This document shows positions 9,201 through 18,336 of a stretch of DNA of 64,000 nucleotides, in pieces. A program made the position numbers and the translations under genes. Positions within the stretch are counted from its first letter, which is position 1, and each line of letters begins with the position of its first letter. Location of the stretch: positions 47,261-111,260 of the forward strand of contig NCEE01000019.1 of NCBI GenBank assembly GCA_002280555.1, in the 5' to 3' direction. Under the pieces are notes generated by a model that searched no databases, had not been told where the DNA came from, and saw only the letters and a list, made by a program, of their open reading frames with translations. The DNA comes from Sphingomonas sp. 32-62-10. GTDB taxonomy: Bacteria > Pseudomonadota > Alphaproteobacteria > Sphingomonadales > Sphingomonadaceae.

Positions 9201-9214
9201 TTGATCCTAATCAA
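9201..9214. promoter_or_regulatory. Perfect FNR/FixK-type box upstream of acsF
   Basis: The 14-mer is an exact TTGAT-N4-ATCAA dyad (TTGATCCTAATCAA). Its centre is about 60 bp upstream of the acsF ATG at 9147, so an activator-type spacing of 41.5 bp would put the transcription start near 9166 and leave a short leader containing the GAGGA Shine-Dalgarno. The Fnr-type regulator at 5558-6271 is the obvious candidate binder. Confidence 0.85.
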
Positions 9215-9245
9215 ACCCGATACAGGGTGACGTGACCCCCGCCTT

Positions 9246-9430
9246 TCATCCGGCGGCACCCAGAGACCGACCGTTGTTGTCGCGCAGGAGCACGGGTGAA
9301 GGAACGTGCGGGTCTAAACCCGCCCGTTGCTTTTCGAGTTCGGCAGCGAACGCCGCCGGTGTGGCGTAGCCGAGCGAGGAGTGCGGCCGCTCGGTGCTGT
9401 AATCATCGACCCAACGCGCGAAGAGCTCGC
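9246..9430 (-). pseudogene. IS3-family transposase, C-terminal remnant
   Basis: The minus strand encodes the last 55 or so residues of an IS3-type OrfB integrase-like transposase, including DDYSTERPHSSLGYATPAAF, the hallmark tail of the DDE domain, ending at a TGA at 9246-9248. The upstream catalytic part is missing. The fragment stops where the tRNA-Val repeat begins (9430), so the IS was cut by, or inserted at, the island boundary. A possible IS end lies around 9231-9245. Confidence 0.85.
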
Positions 9431-9572
9431 CCGCCGGGCGAGTGCCCTGGTACAGATGTACCAGCCGAGCCCTGCGTGAAACCCAAACAAAGACCCCGGA
9501 AACCGATGGTTTCCGGGGTTTTCGGTGGTGGGCGTGCTAAGGATTGAACTTGCGACCCTGCGATGTCAACAC
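9430..9572 (-). repeat. Left direct repeat: tRNA-Val 3' fragment plus terminator (candidate att site)
   Basis: This stretch matches 49792-49935 in the same orientation with six substitutions and one indel over about 143 bp. Positions 9526-9572 are the 3' half of tRNA-Val, from the anticodon arm to CCA. 9494-9518 is the tRNA terminator hairpin (11-bp stem). The tRNA half carries mutations in the T-stem region and lacks the 5' half, so it is not a functional tRNA. The arrangement is what integration at a tRNA 3' end leaves behind. Confidence 0.85.
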
Positions 9573-10173
9573 GAGCGACTCACGCAAAACTGCGGTTTTT
9601 GGTTCGTCATGCACGCATTTCTGCGGTGTTTCGGCAGTGATTCAACGTTTTTCGCTTAAATCTGGTACACATGGTACCGTCGAACACTGCGGGAAATCGG
9701 TAAGAAGTATACTATATCTATCATGAGCTTATCGGGTCCAATATACTATGCAGCAGTGACTGCGATTTCGCCCGCGAGTGACCACCAAAGAGCTGAAATG
9801 ACCAAGAAAGCTGGCCAGCGCACGGTCAGCCTCGAGGCAGCGGTAGTGTGAAACCTGACCTTCGACAGAGCGACAGCCGCCAGTCAGCAATCGACCCAGT
9901 TTACGCCATTCGTGAGCAACAGAACCATCGTCCGCTTGTGACAATTGTGGTCGTTCGACCTTTGGACGGCAGCCAGTCGGCAACGAGCCTGAAGCGGACT
10001 ATCAGATCATTCCGCTGATCTCCGGTCAGCGGTCATTCGGTTACCCCAGCGAATAGCGCAGGTTTCCCTCAATTCGCGCTTTACGCTCCCCTTATGGCCT
10101 CGGCCTAAAAAGCATCGCGCGGCTTAACGCGCCTCTAGCCTAGGTAGGCCGCCGAACAATCAAAGGCGGCCTC
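9573..10173. other. Gene-poor 600-bp region inside the left island boundary
   Basis: No convincing coding sequence was found. It holds a palindrome GGTACacatgGTACC at about 9664-9678, similar to GGTACAGATGTACC within both tRNA repeats, and presumably the kdp promoter. The kdpF leader ends in the hairpin listed separately. Confidence 0.5.
10147..10171 (+). promoter_or_regulatory. Inverted repeat immediately upstream of kdpF
   Basis: GGCCGCC (10147-10153) and GGCGGCC (10165-10171) form a perfect 7-bp stem with an 11-nt loop, ending 2 nt before the kdpF ATG. The stem includes the only purine-rich stretch available as ribosome binding site, so it could limit translation of kdpF or act as an operator. 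Which, if either, is unknown. Confidence 0.5.
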
Positions 10174-10263
10174 ATGTCCATTGATCTCCTCCTCGGCGCG
10201 GTCACGCTCGCCATCGTCCTTGTCTATCTGCTCGCCGTGCTCGCACAGCCCGAGCGGTATTGA
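10174..10263 (+). CDS. kdpF: KdpF, small stabilising subunit of the Kdp potassium ATPase
   Basis: A 29-aa single-helix peptide, MSIDLLLGAVTLAIVLVYL with tail ending QPERY, matching the size, hydrophobicity and PE(R/K)F/Y-type end of KdpF, which stabilises KdpABC in the membrane. It lies directly before kdpA, whose Shine-Dalgarno overlaps its last codons. Too short for automatic callers; position and sequence make it convincing. Confidence 0.9.
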   Translation: MSIDLLLGAVTLAIVLVYLLAVLAQPERY

Positions 10264-10277
10264 GCGGAGTTGCTGCG

Positions 10278-11960
10278 ATGACCTTCGCCGGATGGAGCAT
10301 GATCCTCCTTTTCACCGCGCTGATTGTGGCGCTTGCCAAGCTCGCAGGCGATTGGATGTATGCGCTCTATGCGCGCGAGAGCCTGCCGGGTGAGCGTGTT
10401 GTCTTCAAGATAATCGGGATCGATCCCAAAGCCGAGCAAAGCTGGGTCGGCTATGCCGTCTCGCTAATGGCGTTCAACCTATTCGGGATCGCCTTCCTGT
10501 TCGCGGTGCTCAAGCTGCAAGGCGTGTTGCCGCTCAATCCGCAAGGCTTTCCCTCGGTCGAGAACCTGCTGGCGTTCAACACCGCCGTCAGCTTCGTCAC
10601 GAACACCAACTGGCAGAATTACGGGGGTGAAAGCACGCTGTCGCACCTGTCGCAGATGCTGGGGCTGACGGTGCAGAATTTCCTGTCGGCAGCGACGGGG
10701 ATCGCGGTCGCCTTCGCGCTGATCCGCGGCTTCGCGCGGCGGCAGTCGGCGGGCATTGGCAATTTCTGGGTCGATGTGACGCGGGTGACGCTTTATCTGC
10801 TGCTACCGATCTGCTTCGTGCTTGCGCTCGCTTATGTCGCGCTGGGCGTGCCGCAGACCTTCGCCGGATCAGTGACGGCAACCACCGTGGAAGGCGCGCA
10901 ACAAATCATTGCACTTGGTCCGGTCGCGTCGCAGCTCGCGATCAAGATGCTCGGCACCAATGGTGGCGGCTTCTTCAACGCCAATTCGGCGCATCCGTTC
11001 GAGAACCCCAGCGCGATCAGCAATTTCATCCAGATGCTGAGCATCTTCGTGCTCGGCGCGGGGCTGACGCTGACCTTCGGCAAGGCGGTCGGCAACATCC
11101 GACAGGGCTGGGCAATCCTGGCGGCGATGCTGCTGCTTTTCGTCGCAGGGATCGCGGTCGCCTATGGCGCCGAAGCTGCGGGTAATCCGGCGCATCACGC
11201 GATCGGCGTTTCGGGCGGTAACATGGAGGGCAAGGAAGTCCGCTTCGGCGTCGCCACCTCCGCGCTGTTCGCAACCATCACCACCGCGACCTCGACCGGC
11301 GCCGTCATCGCCGCACACGACAGCTTCACCCCACTCGGCGGGCTGATCCCGCTGTTCAACATGCAGTTGGGCGAGCTGGTCATCGGCGGGACTGGCTCTG
11401 GCCTCTATACCGTCCTGATCTACGCCATTCTCGCGGTGTTCATCGCCGGGCTGATGGTGGGGCGCACGCCGGAATATGTTGGCAAGAAGATCGAGGCGCG
11501 CGAAATGAAACTGAGCGTGATCGCCATCTTCATTCCGCCGCTGATGATCCTGGGCCTCACCGCAATCGCCTCGGTGCTGCCAGCAGGGCTCGCCGGACCG
11601 CTCGCCAAGGGACCGCATGGCTTTAGCGAGATCCTGTATGCCTTCACCAGCGCGGCGGCCAATAACGGCTCGGCGTTCGGCGGGCTGACCGGCAACACGC
11701 CTTTCTACAATCTGCTGCTGGCGCTCGGCATGTTCGTCGGGCGGTTCGGGGTGATCCTGCCGGTCCTCGGCATCGCCGGCGGGCTGGCGGCCAAGCGGTT
11801 TATCCCATCGGGCGCGGGCTCGTTTCCGACCACAGGCGCTCTGTGGATCGGCCTGCTCGCCGCTGTCATCCTCATCGTCGGCGGGCTGACCTTCCTGCCT
11901 GCGCTCGTCCTCGGCCCTATCGCCGATCAGGCCCAGGTCGCCGCTGGCACGCTGCTTTAA
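10278..11960 (+). CDS. kdpA: Potassium-transporting ATPase subunit A (K+ channel-like subunit)
   Basis: A 560-aa KdpA with about ten membrane helices and the four-fold selectivity-filter loops: TNTNWQNYGGE, GTNGGGFFNANSAHPFENP and NNGSAFGGLTG are all visible. It binds K+ and channels it to KdpB. ATG 10278 is preceded by GGAG at 8 nt; an in-frame TTG at 10260 that overlaps the kdpF stop is a less likely alternative. Length is normal and no disruption is seen. Confidence 0.97.
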   Translation: MTFAGWSMILLFTALIVALAKLAGDWMYALYARESLPGERVVFKIIGIDPKAEQSWVGYAVSLMAFNLFGIAFLFAVLKLQGVLPLNPQGFPSVENLLAFNTAVSFVTNTNWQNYGGESTLSHLSQMLGLTVQNFLSAATGIAVAFALIRGFARRQSAGIGNFWVDVTRVTLYLLLPICFVLALAYVALGVPQTFAGSVTATTVEGAQQIIALGPVASQLAIKMLGTNGGGFFNANSAHPFENPSAISNFIQMLSIFVLGAGLTLTFGKAVGNIRQGWAILAAMLLLFVAGIAVAYGAEAAGNPAHHAIGVSGGNMEGKEVRFGVATSALFATITTATSTGAVIAAHDSFTPLGGLIPLFNMQLGELVIGGTGSGLYTVLIYAILAVFIAGLMVGRTPEYVGKKIEAREMKLSVIAIFIPPLMILGLTAIASVLPAGLAGPLAKGPHGFSEILYAFTSAAANNGSAFGGLTGNTPFYNLLLALGMFVGRFGVILPVLGIAGGLAAKRFIPSGAGSFPTTGALWIGLLAAVILIVGGLTFLPALVLGPIADQAQVAAGTLL

Positions 11961-11973
11961 GAGGCTCATCACA

Positions 11974-13995
11974 ATGGCAAATCAAACCTCGCTGTTCACC
12001 GGCCCGCTGATGGCCACCGCCGCGCGCGATTCCTTCGTCAAGCTCGATCCGCGCACCCTGATCCGCAATCCGGTGATGTTCGTGACCGGGATCGTTGCGG
12101 CGTTGTCCACGGTGCTGCTGCTCAAGGGCATCGCTACCGGCGGCACCGGCCTCGGCTTCCAGGCGCAGCTCGTCTTTTGGCTGTGGCTGACCGTGCTTTT
12201 CGGCAACTTCGCCGAAGCAATGGCGGAAGGACGTGGCAAGGCGCAGGCGGCGTCGCTTCGTTCGACCAAGGCCGATCTGCGCGCCAAGAAGCTGATCGGC
12301 GTCGCCGGTGCCTGGGAATTGGTCGATGCAACCCGGCTGCAAATCGGCGACGAGGTCCTCGTCGAAACCGGCGACCTGATCCCCGCCGATGGCGAAGTGA
12401 TCGCCGGTGTCGCGAGCGTGAACGAAGCCGCGATCACCGGCGAAAGCGCGCCTGTCATCCGCGAAGCCGGTGGTGACCGATCCGCCGTTACGGCAGGCAC
12501 GCGGGTGATCTCGGATAGCATCACGGTGCGTGTAACGGCGGCGCAGGGCCAGGGCTTTCTCGACCGGATGATCGCGCTCGTCGAAGGCGCGAGCCGCCAG
12601 AAAACGCCCAACGAGGTCGCGCTGACGATCCTGCTCGCGGGGCTCACGCTGATCTTCCTAATCGCGGTTGGGACGCTGCCCACATTTGCCGCCTATGCGG
12701 GTGGTGCGCTGGCGGTGCCGGTGCTGGTCGCGCTGTTCGTCACCCTCATTCCGACGACGATTTCCGCCTTGCTGTCGGCGATCGGGATTGCAGGGATGGA
12801 CCGGCTGGTCCGTTTCAACGTGCTCGCCAAATCGGGCCGCGCGGTCGAGGCCGCGGGCGATATCGACACGCTGTTGCTCGACAAGACCGGCACGATCACG
12901 ATCGGCGACCGGCAGGCGACTGCTTTCCTGCCGATCCCCGGTATCGCCGAGCAGGACCTGATCGCAGCGGCGCGGCTCGCCAGCCTGGCCGATGAGACCC
13001 CCGAAGGCCGGTCGATCGTTGTTCTCGCTGGGGCGGGCGAGCCAATGCCCGCCGGGGCTGAGCCGATCAAGTTTACGTCCCAAACGCGCGTCTCTGGATT
13101 GCAGATAGGGGATCGCAGCCTCGTCAAAGGAGCCGTCGATGCCATTTTCCGGCGGCTGGGCGACAGCGTCGATCCGATTGCCGCAGCGGCGCTCTCAAAG
13201 ATTGCAGACGAAATCGCGCGCTCGGGCGGCACCCCGCTCGCCGTTGCCGATGGCGCGCGGCTGCTCGGTGTCGTTCACCTGAAGGATATCGTGAAGGCGG
13301 GCATTCGCGAACGCTTTGGTGAGCTGCGCCGCATGGGCATCCGCACCGTTATGATTACTGGCGACAATCCGCTGACCGCCGCGAGTATCGCTGCCGAGAG
13401 CGGGGTCGACGATTTCCTCGCTGAGGCAACACCCGAGGACAAGCTGGCGCTGATCCGAAAGGAACAAGAGGGCGGAAAGCTCGTCGCGATGTGCGGCGAC
13501 GGCACCAACGACGCGCCTGCACTCGCGCAATCCGATGTTGGCGTCGCGATGAATACCGGCACGCAAGCCGCGCGCGAGGCGGGCAACATGGTCGATCTTG
13601 ACAGCGATCCGACCAAGCTGATCGAGATCGTCGGCCTGGGCAAGCAGCTGCTGATGACGCGCGGTGCGCTGACGACCTTTTCGATCTCGAACGATGTCGC
13701 CAAATATTTCGCGATCCTCCCCGCGATCTTCGTGGTGCTTTATCCGGGGCTCAGCGTGCTCAACGTGATGCGGCTGGGCAGCCCGGAAAGCGCCATCCTG
13801 TCGGCGATCATCTTCAATGCGCTGATAATCCCGGCGCTGGTACCGCTCGCGCTGAAGGGCGTGAAATACCGGCCTGCACCGGCGGGCGATCTGCTCGCGC
13901 GCAATCTCGCGGTTTACGGCGTGGGCGGGCTGATCGCACCGTTCATTGGGATCAAGATCATCGATCTGGCCGTCACCGGCCTCCATCTCGCCTGA
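11974..13995 (+). CDS. kdpB: Potassium-transporting P-type ATPase subunit B
   Basis: A 673-aa P1A-type ATPase that powers K+ uptake. Motifs include the actuator loop TGESAPV, the phosphorylation site DKTGTIT, TGDNPLTA, and the hinge CGDGTNDAPAL. Membrane topology matches KdpB (seven helices). It begins 13 bp after kdpA with a GAGG Shine-Dalgarno and is followed by kdpC 13 bp downstream, in the standard operon order. Confidence 0.97.
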   Translation: MANQTSLFTGPLMATAARDSFVKLDPRTLIRNPVMFVTGIVAALSTVLLLKGIATGGTGLGFQAQLVFWLWLTVLFGNFAEAMAEGRGKAQAASLRSTKADLRAKKLIGVAGAWELVDATRLQIGDEVLVETGDLIPADGEVIAGVASVNEAAITGESAPVIREAGGDRSAVTAGTRVISDSITVRVTAAQGQGFLDRMIALVEGASRQKTPNEVALTILLAGLTLIFLIAVGTLPTFAAYAGGALAVPVLVALFVTLIPTTISALLSAIGIAGMDRLVRFNVLAKSGRAVEAAGDIDTLLLDKTGTITIGDRQATAFLPIPGIAEQDLIAAARLASLADETPEGRSIVVLAGAGEPMPAGAEPIKFTSQTRVSGLQIGDRSLVKGAVDAIFRRLGDSVDPIAAAALSKIADEIARSGGTPLAVADGARLLGVVHLKDIVKAGIRERFGELRRMGIRTVMITGDNPLTAASIAAESGVDDFLAEATPEDKLALIRKEQEGGKLVAMCGDGTNDAPALAQSDVGVAMNTGTQAAREAGNMVDLDSDPTKLIEIVGLGKQLLMTRGALTTFSISNDVAKYFAILPAIFVVLYPGLSVLNVMRLGSPESAILSAIIFNALIIPALVPLALKGVKYRPAPAGDLLARNLAVYGVGGLIAPFIGIKIIDLAVTGLHLA

Positions 13996-14008
13996 GTAGG
14001 ACGAAAAA

Positions 14009-14602
14009 ATGCTCACCGAAATCCGCGCTTCGCTCCGCCCCGCCATCACGCTGCTTGTGTTGCTGGCTGCCATCACTGGCCTCGCTTTCCCTGCGCTCAT
14101 CACCGGGGTTGCGCAGGTTGCAATGCCCGCACAGGCGAATGGCAGCCTTATTGTCGATGGCGGCACGGTCGTGGGGTCCGAACTGATCGCACAGGGCTTT
14201 GCGTCCCCGCGTTACTTCCACCCGCGCCCATCGGCGGCTGGCAAGGGATATGACGCCAGCGCGTCGGCTGCGACCAATCTCGCGCCGGGATCGAAGGATT
14301 TGCGCGACGCCATCGCCACCCGTGTGGCCGATGCGCGCGCTCAAGGAATGACTGGGGTTACTGTTCCGCCTGACCTGGTCACCACTAGCGCCTCGGGGCT
14401 TGATCCCGATCTAAGCCCCGAGGCGGCTTTTTCGCAAATGCCGCGTGTTGCAACGGCTCGCGGGATTGATAAGGCGGGCCTTCGCGGGCTGATTGAACGC
14501 AGTATCGTCTGGCCGCTGTTCGGCATCATCGGCGAACCCCATGTCAATGTGCTGATGCTTAATCGACAGCTTGACCGGAATTCGACTAACCAGCCCAAGT
14601 GA
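14009..14602 (+). CDS. kdpC: Potassium-transporting ATPase subunit C
   Basis: A 197-aa KdpC with one N-terminal membrane helix (about residues 13-34) and a periplasmic domain containing GSELIAQGF, SPRYFHPRPSAAGKGYDASAS and the DKAGLRGLIE-type helix near the end, all family hallmarks. KdpC is an assembly and catalytic chaperone of the Kdp complex. Its stop codon overlaps the GTG start of kdpD. Confidence 0.96.
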   Translation: MLTEIRASLRPAITLLVLLAAITGLAFPALITGVAQVAMPAQANGSLIVDGGTVVGSELIAQGFASPRYFHPRPSAAGKGYDASASAATNLAPGSKDLRDAIATRVADARAQGMTGVTVPPDLVTTSASGLDPDLSPEAAFSQMPRVATARGIDKAGLRGLIERSIVWPLFGIIGEPHVNVLMLNRQLDRNSTNQPK

Positions 14603-17241
14603 ACGATCCCGCCCGCCCCTCGCCGGAAGCGCTGCTGAAAGCAGCAAAGCGTGAGGCGCGCGGGCGGCTCAAGATCTTTCTCGGTGCGGCCCCCGGGGTC
14701 GGCAAGACCTTCGAGATGCTTCGCGAAGGTGCCGAGATGCTCCGTCAGGGCATCGACGTGGTGGCAGGCATCGTCGAGACGCATGGCCGCGCCGAAACCG
14801 AGGCACTGGTGGCGCCATTTGACGTGCTGCCGCGCCGCACGATCGAGCATGGCGCGCACACGCTCGATGAGTTCGACATCGATGCAATGCTGGCGCGCCG
14901 CCCGGCCGTCGCGCTGATCGACGAACTCGCCCACACCAATGTGCCCGGCAGCCGCCACCCGAAAAGGTGGCAGGATGTCGAGGAATTGCGCGACGCGGGT
15001 ATTGACGTGCTGACCACACTCAACATCCAGCACATCGAAAGTCTGAACGACGTCGTGGCGGGCTTTACGCGCGTGCGGGTGCGCGAAACCGTGCCGGACG
15101 CGATCCTCGACGATGCTGAGATCGAAGTCGTCGACCTCCCGCCAGACGAGCTGATCGACCGGCTGAAGGCGGGCAAGGTCTATGTGCCACACGAAGCGAC
15201 CCGCGCGCTCGGCCATTTCTTCTCGAAATCAAACCTTTCTGCGTTGCGTGAACTGGCGCTTCGGCGCGCGGCGCAAGCGGTCGATCGCTCGCTGCTCGAT
15301 CATGTCGATCTGGTCGGCGACAGCGGGAATTGGGCGGTCGGCGAGCGCGTTGTCGTCGCGGTCGGCGATCAGCCTGGTGGCGAGGCGCTGATCCGTGCCG
15401 CAAAGCGCTTTGCCGATGCAATGCGCGCGCCCTGGACCGCCGTGACGGTTGAGACACCGCGCAGCGTGACGCTTAGTGAAGCCGCGCGCACGCGCATGGC
15501 AAGCGCGCTCAAACTGGCGACGAGCCTTGGGGCGGGCATCGCGACGGTCCCCGCCGGGTCGGTGCTGGACGGCCTGCGCGCGCATATTTTGGAAACCCGT
15601 GCGACCGCCGTCGTGATCGGCAAATCGCGACGTAGCTGGTGGTTTGAACTGCGCCACGGCTCGGTGGTCGATCAGCTGGTGCGTGAGCTGGACAATGTGG
15701 CAGTCCATGTTGTCCCGGTCAGCCTTGCGCCGGCACCCGAAGGCGAAACAGCGGTCCGTCGCCCGAGCGCGCTACGCGGCATTGCGGCGGGGCTGGTTAT
15801 GGTGGCCGCGACCACGGCGGGCGCGATTGCGCTCCATCCGATCGTAGGGTCGAACGCGATCGATCTGATCTATCTGTTGCCAGTCATCGCGACGGCCACG
15901 CTTTTCGGCCTGCGGCCGTCGCTCGTGGCCAGCTTTGCCGCCGCACTTGCCTATAATTTCTTCTTCCTGCCACCCCTCTACACCTTCACGATCAGCGATC
16001 CGCAAAATGTCGTGACGCTGCTCGTGCTGATCATCGTCGCCGTGGTCGCCAGCCAATTGACGGGCCGACTGCAACGCGAGGCAACAATCGGCGCGCGCAC
16101 AGCGAGCGAAAATGCCGCGCTCGCCGCCTTTGGACAGCGGTTGGCGTCGGTATCGGACGAGGCCGGGACAGCGGCGGCAGTGTGCGAAGAGGTTTCGCGA
16201 CTGTTGAACGTATCCACCGTCCTGTTCGCCAAAGACGAATCCACCATCGCGCCGATCGGTGCCAGCCCGCCCAACCCGACGCTGGGCGCAATTGATATGG
16301 CCGCTGCCGAATGGTCGTTTGATCGCGGCGAAGTATCGGGGCGCGACAGTGGCACGCTGACGTCGAGTGATTGGCAATTCCACCCCCTTGAAACCGCGCT
16401 CGGCGTCCTCGGCGTCCTCGGGATCGCCCCCGATGGCAGCAGCGATCCGGTGCCCGCCGACAAGCGCATTTTGTTCACGACGCTGCTGGGGCAGGCAGCG
16501 TTGGCGCACGAGCGCCTTAGACTCGAAGCCAATGCCCGCGAAGTCGGCGCGCTCAAGCAACGCGACGATCTACGCGCGACATTGCTTTCGTCGATGGGCC
16601 ATGACCTGAAAACACCGCTGACCGCCGTGGTTGCGGCCGCCGATGCACTTGCCGCCGAACATGGCGAGAGCGCCACGACAGCGACGCTGAAAGCCGAAGC
16701 CCGCCGCTTGCGCCGCGTGTTCGACGATCTGGTCGAGATGACACGGATCGAAGCCGGTGCGCTCGTCGTCAAACGCGAAGCGACCGATTTGACCGATGCC
16801 ATCGCTGCGGCGGCACATGATCTGCGCGCCGAACTGGTGGGGCATCCGCTGGTACTCGACGTGCCACCCAACTTGCCGCTGGTCGAAGCCGATCCGCGCA
16901 TGCTGCACCACATCCTGATTAATTTGCTGGGCAACGCCGCCAAATTCTCGCAGCCCGGCAGCACCGTCACCGTCCAGGCGCGTCGCTTGTCGGATCATGT
17001 GGATCTTTCGGTGCTCGACGAAGGGCCGGGCCTGCCATTTGGGCGCGAAACGAGCCTGTTCGAGCGGTTCGCGCGCGTCGATGGTGATGATATGTCGGGT
17101 GGCACCGGCCTCGGCCTTGCCATCGTTCAGGGCTTTGCTACCGCAATGGGACTGACGGTTGCGGCATCCAACCGCGATCCGGTGGGGGCAGCGTTCACCC
17201 TAACTTGGCCCGAGGGCAGCATCAGGCGCATGGCCGAATGA
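14599..17241 (+). CDS. kdpD: Osmosensitive K+ channel histidine kinase KdpD
   Basis: An 880-aa sensor kinase that activates kdp expression under K+ limitation. Order: KdpD sensor domain with Walker A (GAAPGVGKT, about residue 30), universal-stress-protein domain (about 250-370), four membrane helices (about 395-495), GAF-like region, then the kinase core with phosphoacceptor HDLKTPL and a HATPase domain (N box NLLGNAAKFS, G box GTGLGLAIV). Start is GTG overlapping the kdpC stop; kdpE overlaps its own stop. Confidence 0.96.
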   Translation: MNDPARPSPEALLKAAKREARGRLKIFLGAAPGVGKTFEMLREGAEMLRQGIDVVAGIVETHGRAETEALVAPFDVLPRRTIEHGAHTLDEFDIDAMLARRPAVALIDELAHTNVPGSRHPKRWQDVEELRDAGIDVLTTLNIQHIESLNDVVAGFTRVRVRETVPDAILDDAEIEVVDLPPDELIDRLKAGKVYVPHEATRALGHFFSKSNLSALRELALRRAAQAVDRSLLDHVDLVGDSGNWAVGERVVVAVGDQPGGEALIRAAKRFADAMRAPWTAVTVETPRSVTLSEAARTRMASALKLATSLGAGIATVPAGSVLDGLRAHILETRATAVVIGKSRRSWWFELRHGSVVDQLVRELDNVAVHVVPVSLAPAPEGETAVRRPSALRGIAAGLVMVAATTAGAIALHPIVGSNAIDLIYLLPVIATATLFGLRPSLVASFAAALAYNFFFLPPLYTFTISDPQNVVTLLVLIIVAVVASQLTGRLQREATIGARTASENAALAAFGQRLASVSDEAGTAAAVCEEVSRLLNVSTVLFAKDESTIAPIGASPPNPTLGAIDMAAAEWSFDRGEVSGRDSGTLTSSDWQFHPLETALGVLGVLGIAPDGSSDPVPADKRILFTTLLGQAALAHERLRLEANAREVGALKQRDDLRATLLSSMGHDLKTPLTAVVAAADALAAEHGESATTATLKAEARRLRRVFDDLVEMTRIEAGALVVKREATDLTDAIAAAAHDLRAELVGHPLVLDVPPNLPLVEADPRMLHHILINLLGNAAKFSQPGSTVTVQARRLSDHVDLSVLDEGPGLPFGRETSLFERFARVDGDDMSGGTGLGLAIVQGFATAMGLTVAASNRDPVGAAFTLTWPEGSIRRMAE

Positions 17242-17915
17242 CTGGGCAAATCCTGATCGTCGATGACGAACCTGCCATTCGCCGTCTGGTGCGCGGCGCT
17301 ATCGAGCGCGCCGGTTATTCGGTCAGCGAGGCGCAAACCGCTGCCGAAGCCCTGATCGAGGCGCACCGAGAGGGGTGCGAACTGGTGCTGCTCGATCTCG
17401 GGCTGCCTGATCGCGATGGCTTGGAGCTGGTTACGCTTCTGCGCGCGATCGACCGCGCGGTCATCGTTCTCACGGCGCGCGACGCGACGGCGGAGAAGGT
17501 TGCCGCCCTCGATCTCGGCGCGGACGACTATGTCGTGAAGCCGTTCGATACCGAAGAATTGCTCGCCCGCATCCGCGCCGCCCTGCGTCGCCGCAATTCG
17601 ATCGGCAACATCTCCGCGCCGTTGGTGATCGGGCGGGTCACGATCGACCTTACAGCGCGCAGAGTCTCCCGCGACGGAGAAGACGTACGCCTCACGCGGA
17701 AAGAATATGCCGTTCTGGCGGAGCTCGCCCGCCACCCCGACCGCGTCCTGACGCACGCAGCTCTCCTTCGCGCCGTTTGGGGCGACGCGCATGTCGATGA
17801 CGTTGAATATCTGCGCGTCACGATGCGCGGGCTGCGCGTAAAGCTGGAAGATGACCCCGCCGCGCCAAGCATGTTCCGCAACGAACCGGGTGTCGGTTAT
17901 CGGCTGGTCGCCTGA
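17238..17915 (+). CDS. kdpE: Response regulator KdpE
   Basis: A 225-aa OmpR/PhoB-type regulator: receiver domain starting QILIVDDEPAIRR with phosphoacceptor Asp in LLDLGLPD, followed by a winged-helix DNA-binding domain ending EPGVGYRLVA. It is the cognate partner of KdpD, with ATGA overlap at 17238-17241. The upstream in-frame start at 17205 lies inside kdpD and is unlikely. The kdp operon ends here. Confidence 0.96.
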   Translation: MTGQILIVDDEPAIRRLVRGAIERAGYSVSEAQTAAEALIEAHREGCELVLLDLGLPDRDGLELVTLLRAIDRAVIVLTARDATAEKVAALDLGADDYVVKPFDTEELLARIRAALRRRNSIGNISAPLVIGRVTIDLTARRVSRDGEDVRLTRKEYAVLAELARHPDRVLTHAALLRAVWGDAHVDDVEYLRVTMRGLRVKLEDDPAAPSMFRNEPGVGYRLVA

Positions 17916-18336
17916 ATCTAAGGCCTGGAATTACCGCCCGCCAAACCAATCGCGGAAAGTCCGCAATTGGCCAGCCTTGTCCTATTGGCCTTAGGCCGCG
18001 GTGAACGTCCGAACGTCTGCTTCAGCCGCAAGCCGTATTTCCTCGATCCCCCCACTTTTCGCCATAAGGGGCACCTTCGGCCAATCCCGAAAGCTGCCGC
18101 CAATATTGCCCCCGTCACGTAACGCCGCTTTGCGACGTCTCGGACTTTGCTGCCGTTCCCGACGTAAACACCGACCGACAGCTTTCAGCAGAAGCCGAAG
18201 CTCGGTAGTTGCTCCTATCGCATCAAAGATTGAACAAGACTGACCGAAATAGGTCATATAAGTTCGACGTTACGGATTAGATTGTTTTACACGCTTAACT
18301 GCGCCGCAAGGCGAACTTAATCATCACCCGTATCCG
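17916..18336. other. Intergenic region between kdpE and phnX, no gene recognised
   Basis: About 420 bp between the plus-strand kdp operon and the convergent phosphonate cluster. Frames open here are short and do not resemble known proteins. No strong terminator, tRNA or repeat was found; the composition resembles decayed sequence. Confidence 0.4.

Noticed and set aside
9246..10173. CRISPR array or phage genes at the island boundary
   Set aside because: No regularly spaced repeats are present; the repeats seen are the tRNA-derived direct repeat and a short palindrome.
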